From: Bacillota bacterium
GTDB taxonomy: Bacteria; Bacillota; Clostridia; Peptostreptococcales; Anaerovoracaceae
Reading direction: 5' to 3'
Length of the DNA: 18,718 nucleotides
Assembly (NCBI GenBank): GCA_019420525.1
Contig: JAHZHA010000034.1
Span: forward strand, 1 to 18,718
Made by a program: the position numbers and the translations under genes. The notes below the pieces were generated by a model that was not told where the DNA came from, made no database searches, and saw nothing but the letters and a program-made list of their open reading frames with translations. Shown here one piece after another: positions 6,379-14,479 of the stretch. Position 1 is the stretch's first letter, and each line of letters begins with the position of its first letter.

Positions 6379-7008
6379 ATGAATTACACATTGGAGGATA
6401 TCTTCCGCGCTCTCGATCTGCGGCACACCCGCCAGGTCCGGGAAAAGCTGTGGAACGCGCGGGTGGGCATCGGCGGAATCGGAGGCCTGGGATCGCATAC
6501 GGCGCTGGCGCTGGCGAGAGCCGGCATCGGGCATCTGCATATCGTGGATGATGATGAGGTTGATCTCTCAAATATCAACCGTCAGGCGTATTTTCTGAGT
6601 CAGGTGGGAAAAAAGAAAACCGATGCGCTTATCGAGATCATTCGCAACATCAATCCGTATATCGAGGTGAAAGCCGACTGCTGCAGAGTCACGGAGGAAA
6701 ACATACCGGAACTCTTCCGGGAAGACAGAATCATCTGTGAGGCTTTTGACCTGGCGGAAAACAAGGCGGCTTTCGTCAACGGTGTTCTGACGGGACTGCC
6801 GGAAGCCACGGTGGTCAGCGGCAGCGGAATGGCGGGATGGGGAGATACAAATCAGATCCGCACCCGCAGGGTCACGAAACATCTGTACATCTGCGGAGAT
6901 GAGAACAGCGGCCTTGAGTCCGGTCTGCAGCTGACAGCGCCCAGGGTGATGGCCTGTGCGGCGCATCAGGCGAATGCGGTTCTGCGGCTGATTCTCGGAG
7001 AGGAGTAA
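6379..7008 (+). CDS. thiF: ThiS adenylyltransferase ThiF (short clostridial form)
   Basis: ThiF activates the ThiS C-terminus with ATP. The 209-residue protein has the E1-like nucleotide loop GIGGIGGLGSH (30-40), the conserved DLSNINRQ (62-69) and an Asp-containing EAFDLAENK (121-129). It lacks the paired CxxC zinc motifs of E. coli ThiF. This is the shorter form I associate with Clostridia; Cys172 (ICGDE) is a candidate for the acyl-disulfide cysteine, by analogy only. GGAG lies shortly before ATG 6379. It follows thiS by 49 nt and precedes thiG by 122 nt; that second gap holds no recognisable gene. Confidence 0.9.
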   Translation: MNYTLEDIFRALDLRHTRQVREKLWNARVGIGGIGGLGSHTALALARAGIGHLHIVDDDEVDLSNINRQAYFLSQVGKKKTDALIEIIRNINPYIEVKADCCRVTEENIPELFREDRIICEAFDLAENKAAFVNGVLTGLPEATVVSGSGMAGWGDTNQIRTRRVTKHLYICGDENSGLESGLQLTAPRVMACAAHQANAVLRLILGEE

Positions 7009-7130
7009 GAGACGGATGCGGAGAGTACAGCTGTCACACGGAAAGCGGCGGGATCGTATCGGATGACGGATGAAAAATGCGGTGCGCGCGGGGCGTTCCG
7101 CAGGGATGAATACAGAGAAAGGAAAAGAAT

Positions 7131-7907
7131 ATGACGAATGGTGAAGACAGGCTTATAATCGGCGGTCATGAATTTTCTTCCCGGTTTATTCTCGGATCGG
7201 GAAAATATGATGTGGAGCTGATCCGGGCAGCTGTGGAATGCGCAGGTGCGGAGATGATCACACTGGCTCTCCGCAGGATCAATTCGGCGGGAGACGGAAA
7301 CATTCTCGATCACATTCCGGAAGGTGTGACGCTGCTGCCAAACACGTCGGGTGCGCGCAATGCGGAGGAAGCGGTGCGCATCGCCCGGCTGGCAAGAGAG
7401 GCAGGATGCGGGGATTTTGTGAAAATCGAAGTGATACGGGATTCCAGATATCTGCTTCCCGACAATTACGAGACGGTGAAGGCCACAGAGATTCTGGCTT
7501 CGGAGGGTTTCGTGGTGATGCCGTATATGTATCCTGATCTCAATACGGCCAGAGATCTTCAGAATGCGGGTGCGGCGGCCGTGATGCCGCTGGCGGCGCC
7601 CATCGGCTCCAATAAGGGGCTGAGTACGAAAGATTTTATTCAGATCCTCATCGATGAGATCGATCTGCCTGTTATCGTGGATGCCGGAATCGGACGTCCG
7701 TCTCAGGCGTGTGAGGTTATGGAGATGGGTGCGGCTGCGGTGATGGCCAATACCGCTATAGCCACGGCAGGAGATATTCCGGCCATGGCTCTGGCTTTCC
7801 GCAAAGCGATCGAAGCCGGAAGAAGCGCATATCTGGCAGGCATGGGCAGAATTCTGCCGAAGGGTGCCGCCGCATCTTCTCCGCTGACGGGCTTTCTCGC
7901 CGACTGA
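7131..7907 (+). CDS. thiG: Thiazole synthase ThiG
   Basis: ThiG is a TIM-barrel enzyme that assembles the thiazole phosphate from deoxyxylulose-5-phosphate, dehydroglycine and ThiS-thiocarboxylate. The 258 residues match the family length. The Schiff-base lysine is Lys98 in DFVKIEVI. LPNTSGARNAEEAVR (69-83), PLAAPIGSNKG (153-163) and IVDAGIGRPS (182-191) are hallmark segments. AAAGGA precedes ATG 7131. It is followed 14 nt later by thiH, the source of dehydroglycine. Confidence 0.95.
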   Translation: MTNGEDRLIIGGHEFSSRFILGSGKYDVELIRAAVECAGAEMITLALRRINSAGDGNILDHIPEGVTLLPNTSGARNAEEAVRIARLAREAGCGDFVKIEVIRDSRYLLPDNYETVKATEILASEGFVVMPYMYPDLNTARDLQNAGAAAVMPLAAPIGSNKGLSTKDFIQILIDEIDLPVIVDAGIGRPSQACEVMEMGAAAVMANTAIATAGDIPAMALAFRKAIEAGRSAYLAGMGRILPKGAAASSPLTGFLAD

Positions 7908-7921
7908 AAGGAGTGTCTGTA

Positions 7922-9103
7922 ATGGAAGAGAGGAAGGATATCAAAAAGGTTCCGGCAAATCACATGGAATACCTGCCCGATATGGAGATTCTCGAGGATT
8001 CCGATCTGATGGAACGAGTGCTCAAAGCGACAGAGGAGTATCATCCGGAACGTTTTACCGGGGAAGATGTGCGCACTGCTCTGGGAAAGGACACGCTGTC
8101 TCCTTACGATTTCGGAGCTCTGCTTTCCCCTGCAGCACAGCCTTTTCTGGAGGAGATGGCGCAGAGAGCGCAGCTGGAGACGCGGAAGCACTTCGGGAAT
8201 TCGGTCTATATGTTCACGCCGCTGTATATCGCCAACTACTGCGAGAATTACTGTATTTACTGCGGATTCAACTGTCACAATAAGATAAGGCGGGCAAAAC
8301 TGGATTTTCAGCAGATCGAGCAGGAGATGAAGGCCATCGCGGATACGGGTCTGGAGGAGATTCTGATTCTCACGGGCGAAAGCCGCAAGATGTCAGACGT
8401 GAAGTATATCGGTGAGGCCTGCAGAATCGCGAAAAAATATTTCCGGCTCATCGGCCTGGAGATTTATCCGGTGAATTCCGACGAGTACGCGTATCTCCAC
8501 GAATGCGGCGCCGATTTCGTCACGGTCTTTCAGGAGACGTATGATCCGGATAAATATGAGACGCTTCATCTGGGCGGGCACAAGAGAGTCTTTCCGTACC
8601 GGTTCAACGCGCAGGAGAGGGCTGTGCGGGGCGGTATGAGAGGCGTGGGCTTTGCGGCGCTTCTGGGACTGTCCGACTTCAGAAAGGACGCCTTTGCCAC
8701 GGGCATGCATGCCAGCCTGCTGCAGAAGAAATATCCTCACGCGGAGATCGCTTTCTCCTGCCCGCGTCTGAGACCGACCATCAACCACGATGAGATCAAT
8801 CCGAAAGACGTCCACGAGACACAGCTTCTGCAGGTAATCGCGGCTTACCGGATTTTCATGCCTTTCGCCGGCATTACGATATCCACGAGAGAGGGGCAGC
8901 GTTTCCGCGACAATGTCATCGGCATCGCGGCCACGAAGATCTCAGCAGGCGTCAGCACGGGAATCGGCAGCCACGTGGAAGAAATCGAAGAAAAGGGAGA
9001 CGAACAGTTTGTAATCTCCGACGGACGGACGGTAGACGAGGTGCGTCAGGCCATCCGCAGCAGAGGACTTCAGCCGGTGATGAATGATTATGTCTATGTA
9101 TAG
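7922..9103 (+). CDS. thiH: 2-iminoacetate synthase ThiH (radical SAM)
   Basis: ThiH cleaves tyrosine by radical-SAM chemistry to give dehydroglycine (2-iminoacetate) and p-cresol. This is the anaerobic route, in contrast to the glycine oxidase ThiO. The 393-residue protein has CxxxCxxC at Cys107, Cys111 and Cys114 (NYCENYCIYCGFNC). ILTGES and the C-terminal TISTREGQRFRDN stretch fit the family. An in-frame GTG at 7913 overlaps the AAAGGAG (7907-7913); ATG 7922 lies 8 nt after that site and is the better start. The stop lies inside the beginning of thiE, implying coupled translation. Confidence 0.95.
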   Translation: MEERKDIKKVPANHMEYLPDMEILEDSDLMERVLKATEEYHPERFTGEDVRTALGKDTLSPYDFGALLSPAAQPFLEEMAQRAQLETRKHFGNSVYMFTPLYIANYCENYCIYCGFNCHNKIRRAKLDFQQIEQEMKAIADTGLEEILILTGESRKMSDVKYIGEACRIAKKYFRLIGLEIYPVNSDEYAYLHECGADFVTVFQETYDPDKYETLHLGGHKRVFPYRFNAQERAVRGGMRGVGFAALLGLSDFRKDAFATGMHASLLQKKYPHAEIAFSCPRLRPTINHDEINPKDVHETQLLQVIAAYRIFMPFAGITISTREGQRFRDNVIGIAATKISAGVSTGIGSHVEEIEEKGDEQFVISDGRTVDEVRQAIRSRGLQPVMNDYVYV

Positions 9104-9776
9104 AGAGGCGGGGCGCGGTGCAGCAGACGGGAAAGCCGAAAAAACGGAGAGAGAAGGAGGTTTCCGGAAGGAGCGCGATTTCCGGATTATCGCTGTTACG
9201 AACCGTTGGCTTTCCAGAGGGGAATATTTTTCCCGCATCGGAAAGATCGCGGCTTCCGGAGTAGATGCTGTCATCGTCAGAGAAAAAGATATGACAGAAG
9301 CGGCTTACGAGGAACTTGCAGGCCGCGTCATGGAGATCTGCGCCGGAGCCGGAGTCGGCTGCATTCTTCACACCTATGCGGAAGCGGCGCGCCGGCTCGG
9401 CTGCGGTATGCTTCATCTTCCGCTTCCCGTTCTGAAGCAGATGCGGCAGGATGAGAAAAAAACAGCGGGTGGACAGACCGGCATTCTCAGCTCGTTTCAC
9501 ACGATAGGCGCTTCGGTGCATTCTCCTGTGGAGGCTGCGGAGGCGGAAGAGCTGGGAGCGGATTATGTGACAGCGGGTCACGTGTTTGCGACGGACTGCA
9601 AAAAGGGTGCGGAACCTCGGGGACTCGGCTTTCTGAGGAAGACGGTGAACGCAGTGTCCATACCGGTTTTCGCCATCGGCGGCATCTCGTCGGAAAATAT
9701 CGGCTCCGTAAGAGAGGCAGGAGCCGCCGGGGCGTGCATCATGTCTCAGATGATGAAGGGAAGTTTTTATGAGTAA
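9084..9776 (+). CDS. thiE: Thiamine phosphate synthase / TenI-like protein ThiE
   Basis: This TIM-barrel protein is most like ThiE, which joins thiazole phosphate to HMP pyrophosphate. Visible motifs are VIVREKDM (63-70), GASVHSPVEA (142-151), the loop YVTAGHVFATDCKKG (161-175) and VFAIGGIS (195-202). TenI, a thiazole tautomerase of the same fold, is the alternative. The barrel begins only at about residue 33 (FRIIAVTN), after a polar, low-complexity extension. ATGs at 9084, 9090 and 9096 all overlap the thiH end, so the start is uncertain. An internal AAGGAGG near 9154-9160 has no standard start codon after it. The 3' end overlaps the next gene by 8 nt. Confidence 0.8.
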   Translation: MIMSMYREAGRGAADGKAEKTEREGGFRKERDFRIIAVTNRWLSRGEYFSRIGKIAASGVDAVIVREKDMTEAAYEELAGRVMEICAGAGVGCILHTYAEAARRLGCGMLHLPLPVLKQMRQDEKKTAGGQTGILSSFHTIGASVHSPVEAAEAEELGADYVTAGHVFATDCKKGAEPRGLGFLRKTVNAVSIPVFAIGGISSENIGSVREAGAAGACIMSQMMKGSFYE

Positions 9777-9951
9777 GAAAGGATCCTGTGAAACTTGCAC
9801 CTATTATATCTACGATGCGGAATACGATACGTATTTCTGCGACATCAGCCTGGATGAGGACGAGATGTACCGTTTTCTGACGGATACATTCCGGGACTGT
9901 CCGTATTATCTCCTTTACGACGAATACAAGATCGTATCGAAACAGAACTGA
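9769..9951 (+). CDS. Small four-cysteine protein (DUF6472-like)
   Basis: This 60-residue acidic, tyrosine-rich protein has cysteines at 7, 10, 24 and 44 (CxxC, then C, then C), a pattern that could bind one zinc or iron. It resembles from memory the short DUF6472 proteins of Clostridia, which share the LDEDEMYRFL and CPYY..YDEYKIV segments; no function is known to me. ATG 9769 overlaps the thiE stop by 8 nt and GAAGGGAAG precedes it, so it is translated as part of the thi operon. It is the last gene before the operon terminator. A link to thiamine is only suggested by position. Confidence 0.7.
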   Translation: MSKKGSCETCTYYIYDAEYDTYFCDISLDEDEMYRFLTDTFRDCPYYLLYDEYKIVSKQN

Positions 9952-10083
9952 GAGGCCGCTGTCGGCAGAGGGCAGCAGGCATACGCTGCGGAAAGCGGGC
10001 AGCCGGCCGATGAGAAGAGAACGTCGGCAGACGAGCAGAAATTAAAAAAAGAACGGTGAAGATATAAAGCAGATCTGTATCAG

Positions 10084-10124
10084 GGCGGACTGGTGATCGG
10101 CAGAGATTACCGGTCTGCCTTTTT
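10084..10124 (+). terminator. Terminator of the thi operon
   Basis: Two 15-nt arms (10084-10098 and 10105-10119) pair with three non-Watson-Crick or mismatched positions around a 6-nt loop and are followed by TTTTT at 10120-10124. It lies 133 nt after the last gene of the thiS operon. Confidence 0.88.
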
Positions 10125-10183
10125 GTATTTTTCAGTGCATTCCGGCATTTTATTAAAAATTTCTTATAATATCCCAAATACGA

Positions 10184-10212
10184 TTGACGTTAAGAAAATG
10201 TAAAGCTAAAAT
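10184..10212 (+). promoter_or_regulatory. Near-consensus promoter for the LTA-synthase gene
   Basis: TTGACG (10184-10189), 17-bp spacer, TAAAAT (10207-10212). A second TATAAT at 10165-10170 lacks a matching -35. The predicted start near 10219 leaves a leader of about 215 nt. Confidence 0.75.
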
Positions 10213-10218
10213 AAGTCT

Positions 10219-10433
10219 GATCTTATGTGATTTACAATTATTTTACAGCGATTAGCGATTTTTGATCTCGCGGCCTTTTTGTGAGATTCCCGGAAAGTTC
10301 CGGCGGCACTGGAATAGAAATATAAAGTGTGCGGAAATCTTTCCGGAGGACGGAGAGACTGAATAAGAAGAATTCATAAAATATATCAGTTGGTTCAGCT
10401 CGGAATACAGGGGTTAACCGAGGGGGTACAGAA
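10219..10433 (+). other. Long untranslated leader with two CGGAAA dyads
   Basis: No gene is visible here. Two similar dyads are present: CCGGAA-AG-TTCCGG (10290-10303) and CGGAAA-TC-TTTCCG (10332-10345). An ATCTC/GAGAT stem lies just upstream. They could be RNA hairpins or binding sites for a regulator. There is no U-tract after either, so they are not terminators. GAGGGGG just before ATG 10434 is the ribosome binding site of the following gene. Confidence 0.35.
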
Positions 10434-12650
10434 ATGGAAAATTCGATTTGGAAAAAGACGTGTACGAGGATCAGGCAGGTTCGGGAGAGAATAAGAAAAG
10501 CATATGGAAAAGTTTTCCATAAACCGACGGCATTTCTCCGCAGGATTACGGAGAAGCCCCTGGCGCGTATAAGAAAATGGGAGGAACGTCCGTTTCTCTT
10601 TACAGTGGGACTGGGACTCCTGCTCTATCTCATCATCGAGATGCTCAGCAGGCGTTCCGTCATTCAGGGAGCGGCGTACCTCGTTCAGCATCCGCTGCTT
10701 TTCCTTTACAATTCGCTGATCGTCATCGTCACTCTGTCGGTGGCGCTTCTGTTCCGGAGAAAGGAATTCGTCTATTCCCTGGTATCTATCATATGGCTGG
10801 GGCTAGGCATTACGAACTGTGTGCTGCTGGGATTCCGCACCACACCGCTGAATGCCATGGATTTCAGGACGTTCAAGAATGTCATGGGTATCGTCACCGT
10901 ATACTTTACAAAGACACAGATCGCCATGATCGCGGCTGGTGTCGCCGTTATGGCGTGCATCATCGCACTGATTTTCGTCAAGTCACCGAAAATCAAGCGC
11001 AGTCCGGCGAGAGCACTGGCATCCATCGCAGTGCTGGGCGTTACGCTGTCTGCGGCCACTACGTTTTCCGTGTCTTCCGGATCTCTGGCCACGACGTTCC
11101 ATAATATTCAGGATGCGTACAAGGATTACGGATTCGCTTACTGCTTCGCGTGCAGCGTAGTGGACCGGGGAATTTCCGAGCCGGATGATTACAGCGAGGA
11201 TAGTATTCAGGCCATCGTGGATGAGATCAATCAGGCCGGCGGAAACGCTGAGGCTGTCAGATCGGAAAATGCCACGGAAGAGACGCCGAATATCGTATTC
11301 CTGCAGATGGAGTCATTTTTTGACGTCAATCATCTGAAGGATGTTACATTCTCGGAAAATCCGGTGCCGAATTTCACGGAGATGAAAGAAAACTATACGT
11401 CCGGATGGCTGACGACGCCTTCCTTCGGAGCCGGCACGGCCAATACGGAATTCGAAGTGCTGTCGGGCATGAGTCTGGAGTATTTCGGACCGGGCGAATA
11501 TCCGTTTACGACGATCATGCGGGAAACTACATCCGAATCGGTGGCTTATGACCTCAAGGATTACGGTTATTCCACTCATGCGATACATAATCATACAGGC
11601 AAATTCTACGGACGTTATCTCGTCTATCCGAATCTGGGATTCGACTCCTATACTTCTGTGGAATACATGCAGAATGTGGAGCGGAATCCTCTGGACTGGG
11701 CGGAGGATAAATGCCTGACCGAAGAGATAAAGAAAGCGATGGATTCCACGGACGAGCAGGATTTCGTCTTTGCTGTATCGGTGCAGGGACACGGCAAATA
11801 TCCGACCGAACAGATCGACCCGGATCAGACGATTACCGTTTCGGGATTCAACGAAGAGGAAGCTGTGGGCTTTGAATATTATGTCAATCAGATTCATGAG
11901 ATGGATGAGTTTCTGGGAGATGTGACAGATATGCTGGAGGACAGCGGTGAACCGTGTGTTCTCGTGGTATATGGAGATCACCTGCCTAAATTCTCGTTCG
12001 AACCGGAAGATCTGGAAAATGAGAATATATATCAGACGGAATATGTCGTATGGAACAATTTCGGAATGGAAAAGAAGGATAAAGATCTGAAGACGTATCA
12101 GCTCTATTCCTATGTGATGGATCAGCTCGACATGCATAACGGAATCATCACGTCTCTCCATCAGAAACTGGAAGGAAGCAGCAATTACTACAGTTCTCTG
12201 CATGCGCTCCAGTATGATATTCTCTACGGAGAGTCATACTGCTACGGCGGTGTGAAGCCTTTCGTTCCGACCGATATGCAGATGGGCATCGATCCGATCA
12301 CGATCAGCGATATCGGCGTTTCGGGAGATGTTCTGTACATCACGGGAGAAAACTTTACTTCAGCCAGCAAGATTTTCATCAACGGAGATCAGGTGAAGAC
12401 GACATTTATCAATTCCGGCCGCATCGAGGCGGAGGAAGGTGATTCCATCGACGAAGATGATGAGATCGAGGTCATTCAAATGAGCAGTCAGAAGACGCAC
12501 CTCAGTTCCACAGGTGTATGGATCTGGAAAGAGAACGGCGCGGTAAGAGCGTCGGATGAGATTATCGACGGAAATGACGCTATCATGTCGGAAATCAGCG
12601 ACGAAGAACTGCAGGCTGATATCCGAGAGGACGGAGCAGAAAGCAAATAG
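10434..12650 (+). CDS. Lipoteichoic acid synthase-family (LtaS-like) membrane sulfatase-fold protein
   Basis: LtaS-type enzymes transfer glycerophosphate from phosphatidylglycerol to growing lipoteichoic acid outside the membrane. The 738-residue protein starts with a basic cytoplasmic stretch (1-50). About five membrane segments follow (roughly 53-70, 85-107, 112-134, 160-181, 195-215), then the extracellular sulfatase-fold domain (about 284-605). Key residues are Glu293 (FLQMESFF), the catalytic threonine Thr335 in GAGTANTEFE, HNHTGKFYGR (385-394), and Asp514-His515 in VVYGDHLPKF. After the catalytic domain there is an added segment (about 618-738). Its DVLYITGENFTSASKIFING part looks like an IPT/TIG-type beta domain, and it ends in an acidic tail. 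A related phosphoglycerol transferase role is possible. The gene stands alone between its promoter and a strong terminator. Confidence 0.85.
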   Translation: MENSIWKKTCTRIRQVRERIRKAYGKVFHKPTAFLRRITEKPLARIRKWEERPFLFTVGLGLLLYLIIEMLSRRSVIQGAAYLVQHPLLFLYNSLIVIVTLSVALLFRRKEFVYSLVSIIWLGLGITNCVLLGFRTTPLNAMDFRTFKNVMGIVTVYFTKTQIAMIAAGVAVMACIIALIFVKSPKIKRSPARALASIAVLGVTLSAATTFSVSSGSLATTFHNIQDAYKDYGFAYCFACSVVDRGISEPDDYSEDSIQAIVDEINQAGGNAEAVRSENATEETPNIVFLQMESFFDVNHLKDVTFSENPVPNFTEMKENYTSGWLTTPSFGAGTANTEFEVLSGMSLEYFGPGEYPFTTIMRETTSESVAYDLKDYGYSTHAIHNHTGKFYGRYLVYPNLGFDSYTSVEYMQNVERNPLDWAEDKCLTEEIKKAMDSTDEQDFVFAVSVQGHGKYPTEQIDPDQTITVSGFNEEEAVGFEYYVNQIHEMDEFLGDVTDMLEDSGEPCVLVVYGDHLPKFSFEPEDLENENIYQTEYVVWNNFGMEKKDKDLKTYQLYSYVMDQLDMHNGIITSLHQKLEGSSNYYSSLHALQYDILYGESYCYGGVKPFVPTDMQMGIDPITISDIGVSGDVLYITGENFTSASKIFINGDQVKTTFINSGRIEAEEGDSIDEDDEIEVIQMSSQKTHLSSTGVWIWKENGAVRASDEIIDGNDAIMSEISDEELQADIREDGAESK

Positions 12651-12687
12651 AAAAGAAGAGAGAATACAGACGGAAGATGTATCCGTC

Positions 12688-12747
12688 TTAAACAGAAAGC
12701 GCCCGCCGGCAGCTGGACACAGCTGCCGGCGGGCGCTTTCTGTTTAA
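12688..12747. terminator. 28-bp perfect-palindrome bidirectional terminator
   Basis: Arms 12688-12715 and 12720-12747 are perfectly complementary over 28 bp, with only a GACA loop. The GC-rich core is flanked by AAACAGAAA and TTTCTGTTT. It lies between the convergent LTA-synthase gene and the sigG fragment and can serve both. A smaller hairpin GACGGA/TCCGTC (12669-12674 and 12682-12687) abuts its left side. Confidence 0.85.
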
Positions 12748-12750
12748 ATA

Positions 12751-13236
12751 CTAAACGTACTTTTTCATGAACTGCAATGCATTTTTTTCGAGCCGACTGA
12801 CCTGGGCCTGGGAAATTCCGATCTCATCGGCTACTTCCGTCTGGGTCTTTCCGTCGAAAAATCTTCTGCTGAGAATACGACGTTCTCTCGGGTTGAGCCG
12901 TGACATGGCTTCCGAAAGAGAAATGCCTGCCATCCATCTCTCGTCTGTATTTTTCGTATCTTTGATCTGATCCATGATGAACACGGTATCGCCGTTATCT
13001 CGAAATACGGGCTCATATAGGGAGATGGTATCCTGAATGGAATCGAGAGCTCTCACCACATCCTCCCGGGGAGATCCGACTTCCGCGGCGATTTCCTCTA
13101 CAGAGGGATCTCTCTGCAGACGTCGGAGCAGTTCTTCACGGGCGCGCAGCGCCCGATAGGCCAGATCTCTGAGCGAACGGCTGACACGCATGGAGGTGTT
13201 ATCTCTGAGATAGCGCCTCACTTCACCTATAATCAT
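12751..13236 (-). pseudogene. sigG: 5'-truncated forespore sigma factor sigma-G (regions 2.4-4 only)
   Basis: The 161 codons match the C-terminal part of sigma-G. PMIIGE and RRYLRDN belong to region 2.4, VSRSLRDLAY (18-27) begins region 3, ALDSIQDTISLYEPV (63-77) is sigma-G-like, and the region 4.2 helix-turn-helix is TQTEVADEIGISQAQVSRLE (131-150). A full sigma-G has roughly 95 more residues at the N-terminus, carrying regions 1.2-2.3 for core binding and promoter melting. Upstream codons still read F-I-P before the ATG, then similarity stops, with a stop codon 20 codons upstream and no start codon between. There is no ribosome binding site before ATG 13236. It lies 90 nt after the SLH gene stop on the same strand. 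It probably does not work as a sigma factor; the usual spoIIGA-sigE neighbours are absent. A split gene or assembly join is the alternative. Confidence 0.75.
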
Positions 13237-13326
13237 CGGGATGAAGGGAAGAAGGAGAGGAAACGGCCCGCAGCAATTCGCAGACGACTGACGTCAAGGG
13301 AATGTTGTGGACGAAACCTCTGAGGG

Positions 13327-14436
13327 CTAGATCTGAGGTACAGCTGCCGAGCCGTTTACTGTCAGATTGTCAGAAAGTGTTTTCAGGAGTGCATCATTTC
13401 CGAATGTGGCAAATGCGATGATCTTCCATCCTGTTTCATCTATGTACGTGTAAATGATACTGTCATCAGGCTGTCCAGCAATATTCATTACACCTGTAGT
13501 GCGGTACGCTTTCCGAGAGCCGAATTTGACCATGGAGGAACGGGCATCGGAAAATGCAATACCGTCATCGGCAAAAATTTCGGTAAGCATAGAATTGAGA
13601 TCTGCTGCGGAGATAGCGGTGACATCGTAATCGGAAGGATAATTCTCAGGGTGTGTACTGAGATAGATGAAAGAATCGCTTCCAGCAAAAGAGGTATCCC
13701 CGTTATCGGATATGTCGGCGGCATCCTGCGGCAGAGCTACAGTTACCGACGGCTCATCGCTCCACACGTATTTTTTCATGAGGGTGACATTTTTCCTTTC
13801 GGAAGGAATCGCTACCCGAGAGATGATGGCTGCAGCCTCGGAACGCCTGATGGAGCTGTCCGGCAGGAATGTGCCGTAGATGTCGCTGCCTGTGAGGACA
13901 CCGGCTCTGTAAAGCATCAGGATTTCGTCTTTATAAGGGCTGCCTGCGATGTCGGGAATGTTCGCGATATCATTGACCGCTGTCAGTTCAGATGCGGGAA
14001 GCGCTCTGGAGAAAATTGCGGCCATCTGTTCCCTCGTGACAGCTGTATTGTAATCGCTGAATTCTCCGGCGGAGATCATGCCGTTTTCCAAGGCATAATC
14101 GACATAAGGCTGGTACCATGGCTGTCCGTTCTGGAGTGTTGAAGAGCCGGACGCATAAATCTCATGGACGCGGTCAGCCATGACGAGTGCCTGAGCTACC
14201 GTGAGACTTCCTTCAGGATCGAAGCTGGAAGACGTGACGCCTTTCATCAGGCCATATTCGAAACACGTTCTGACGGAAGAGGCTGCCCAGTGCGAGGAAG
14301 GCACATCCTGGAACGTACCGCTGTAAGAGGCAGAGGCTTTGAAATTGCTCATGCTGTTTTCCGCTGCAAATGCCGGAACGGCTGCGGAAAGAACGAGACA
14401 AAGCGACAGAACCGCTGAAATAATTCTTCTTTTCAT
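13327..14436 (-). CDS. Secreted protein with three SLH domains and an unknown C-terminal domain
   Basis: This 369-residue precursor has a clear signal peptide: KRR, a hydrophobic core, and cleavage after AFA at residue 24. Three S-layer-homology domains follow at about 42-95, 105-148 and 155-210, each with the W/Y..., LT...TR/RxE/Q-type pattern (for example TAVTREQMAAIFSRA and SSIRRSEAAAIISR). SLH triplets bind pyruvylated secondary cell-wall polymers, so the protein should sit on the cell surface. Residues about 215-369 match no family I recognise. ATG 14436 is chosen for its AAAGGA 8 nt upstream and because it begins the signal peptide; an in-frame ATG at 14520 would bury it. No terminator is evident before the sigG fragment downstream. 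Confidence 0.88.
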   Translation of the reverse strand: MKRRIISAVLSLCLVLSAAVPAFAAENSMSNFKASASYSGTFQDVPSSHWAASSVRTCFEYGLMKGVTSSSFDPEGSLTVAQALVMADRVHEIYASGSSTLQNGQPWYQPYVDYALENGMISAGEFSDYNTAVTREQMAAIFSRALPASELTAVNDIANIPDIAGSPYKDEILMLYRAGVLTGSDIYGTFLPDSSIRRSEAAAIISRVAIPSERKNVTLMKKYVWSDEPSVTVALPQDAADISDNGDTSFAGSDSFIYLSTHPENYPSDYDVTAISAADLNSMLTEIFADDGIAFSDARSSMVKFGSRKAYRTTGVMNIAGQPDDSIIYTYIDETGWKIIAFATFGNDALLKTLSDNLTVNGSAAVPQI

Positions 14437-14479
14437 TTTCTTGTCCTTTCTGTGTGGAAAAAATCGATTAACCAATCTA

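Noticed and set aside
7016..7066. 16-codon open frame between thiF and thiG
   Set aside because: Very short, basic composition, no supporting feature other than a nearby GGAG that belongs to the thiF end.
11313..12203. 296-codon minus-strand open frame inside the LTA-synthase gene
   Set aside because: Shadow of the real gene; the plus-strand frame has all catalytic motifs and membrane segments.
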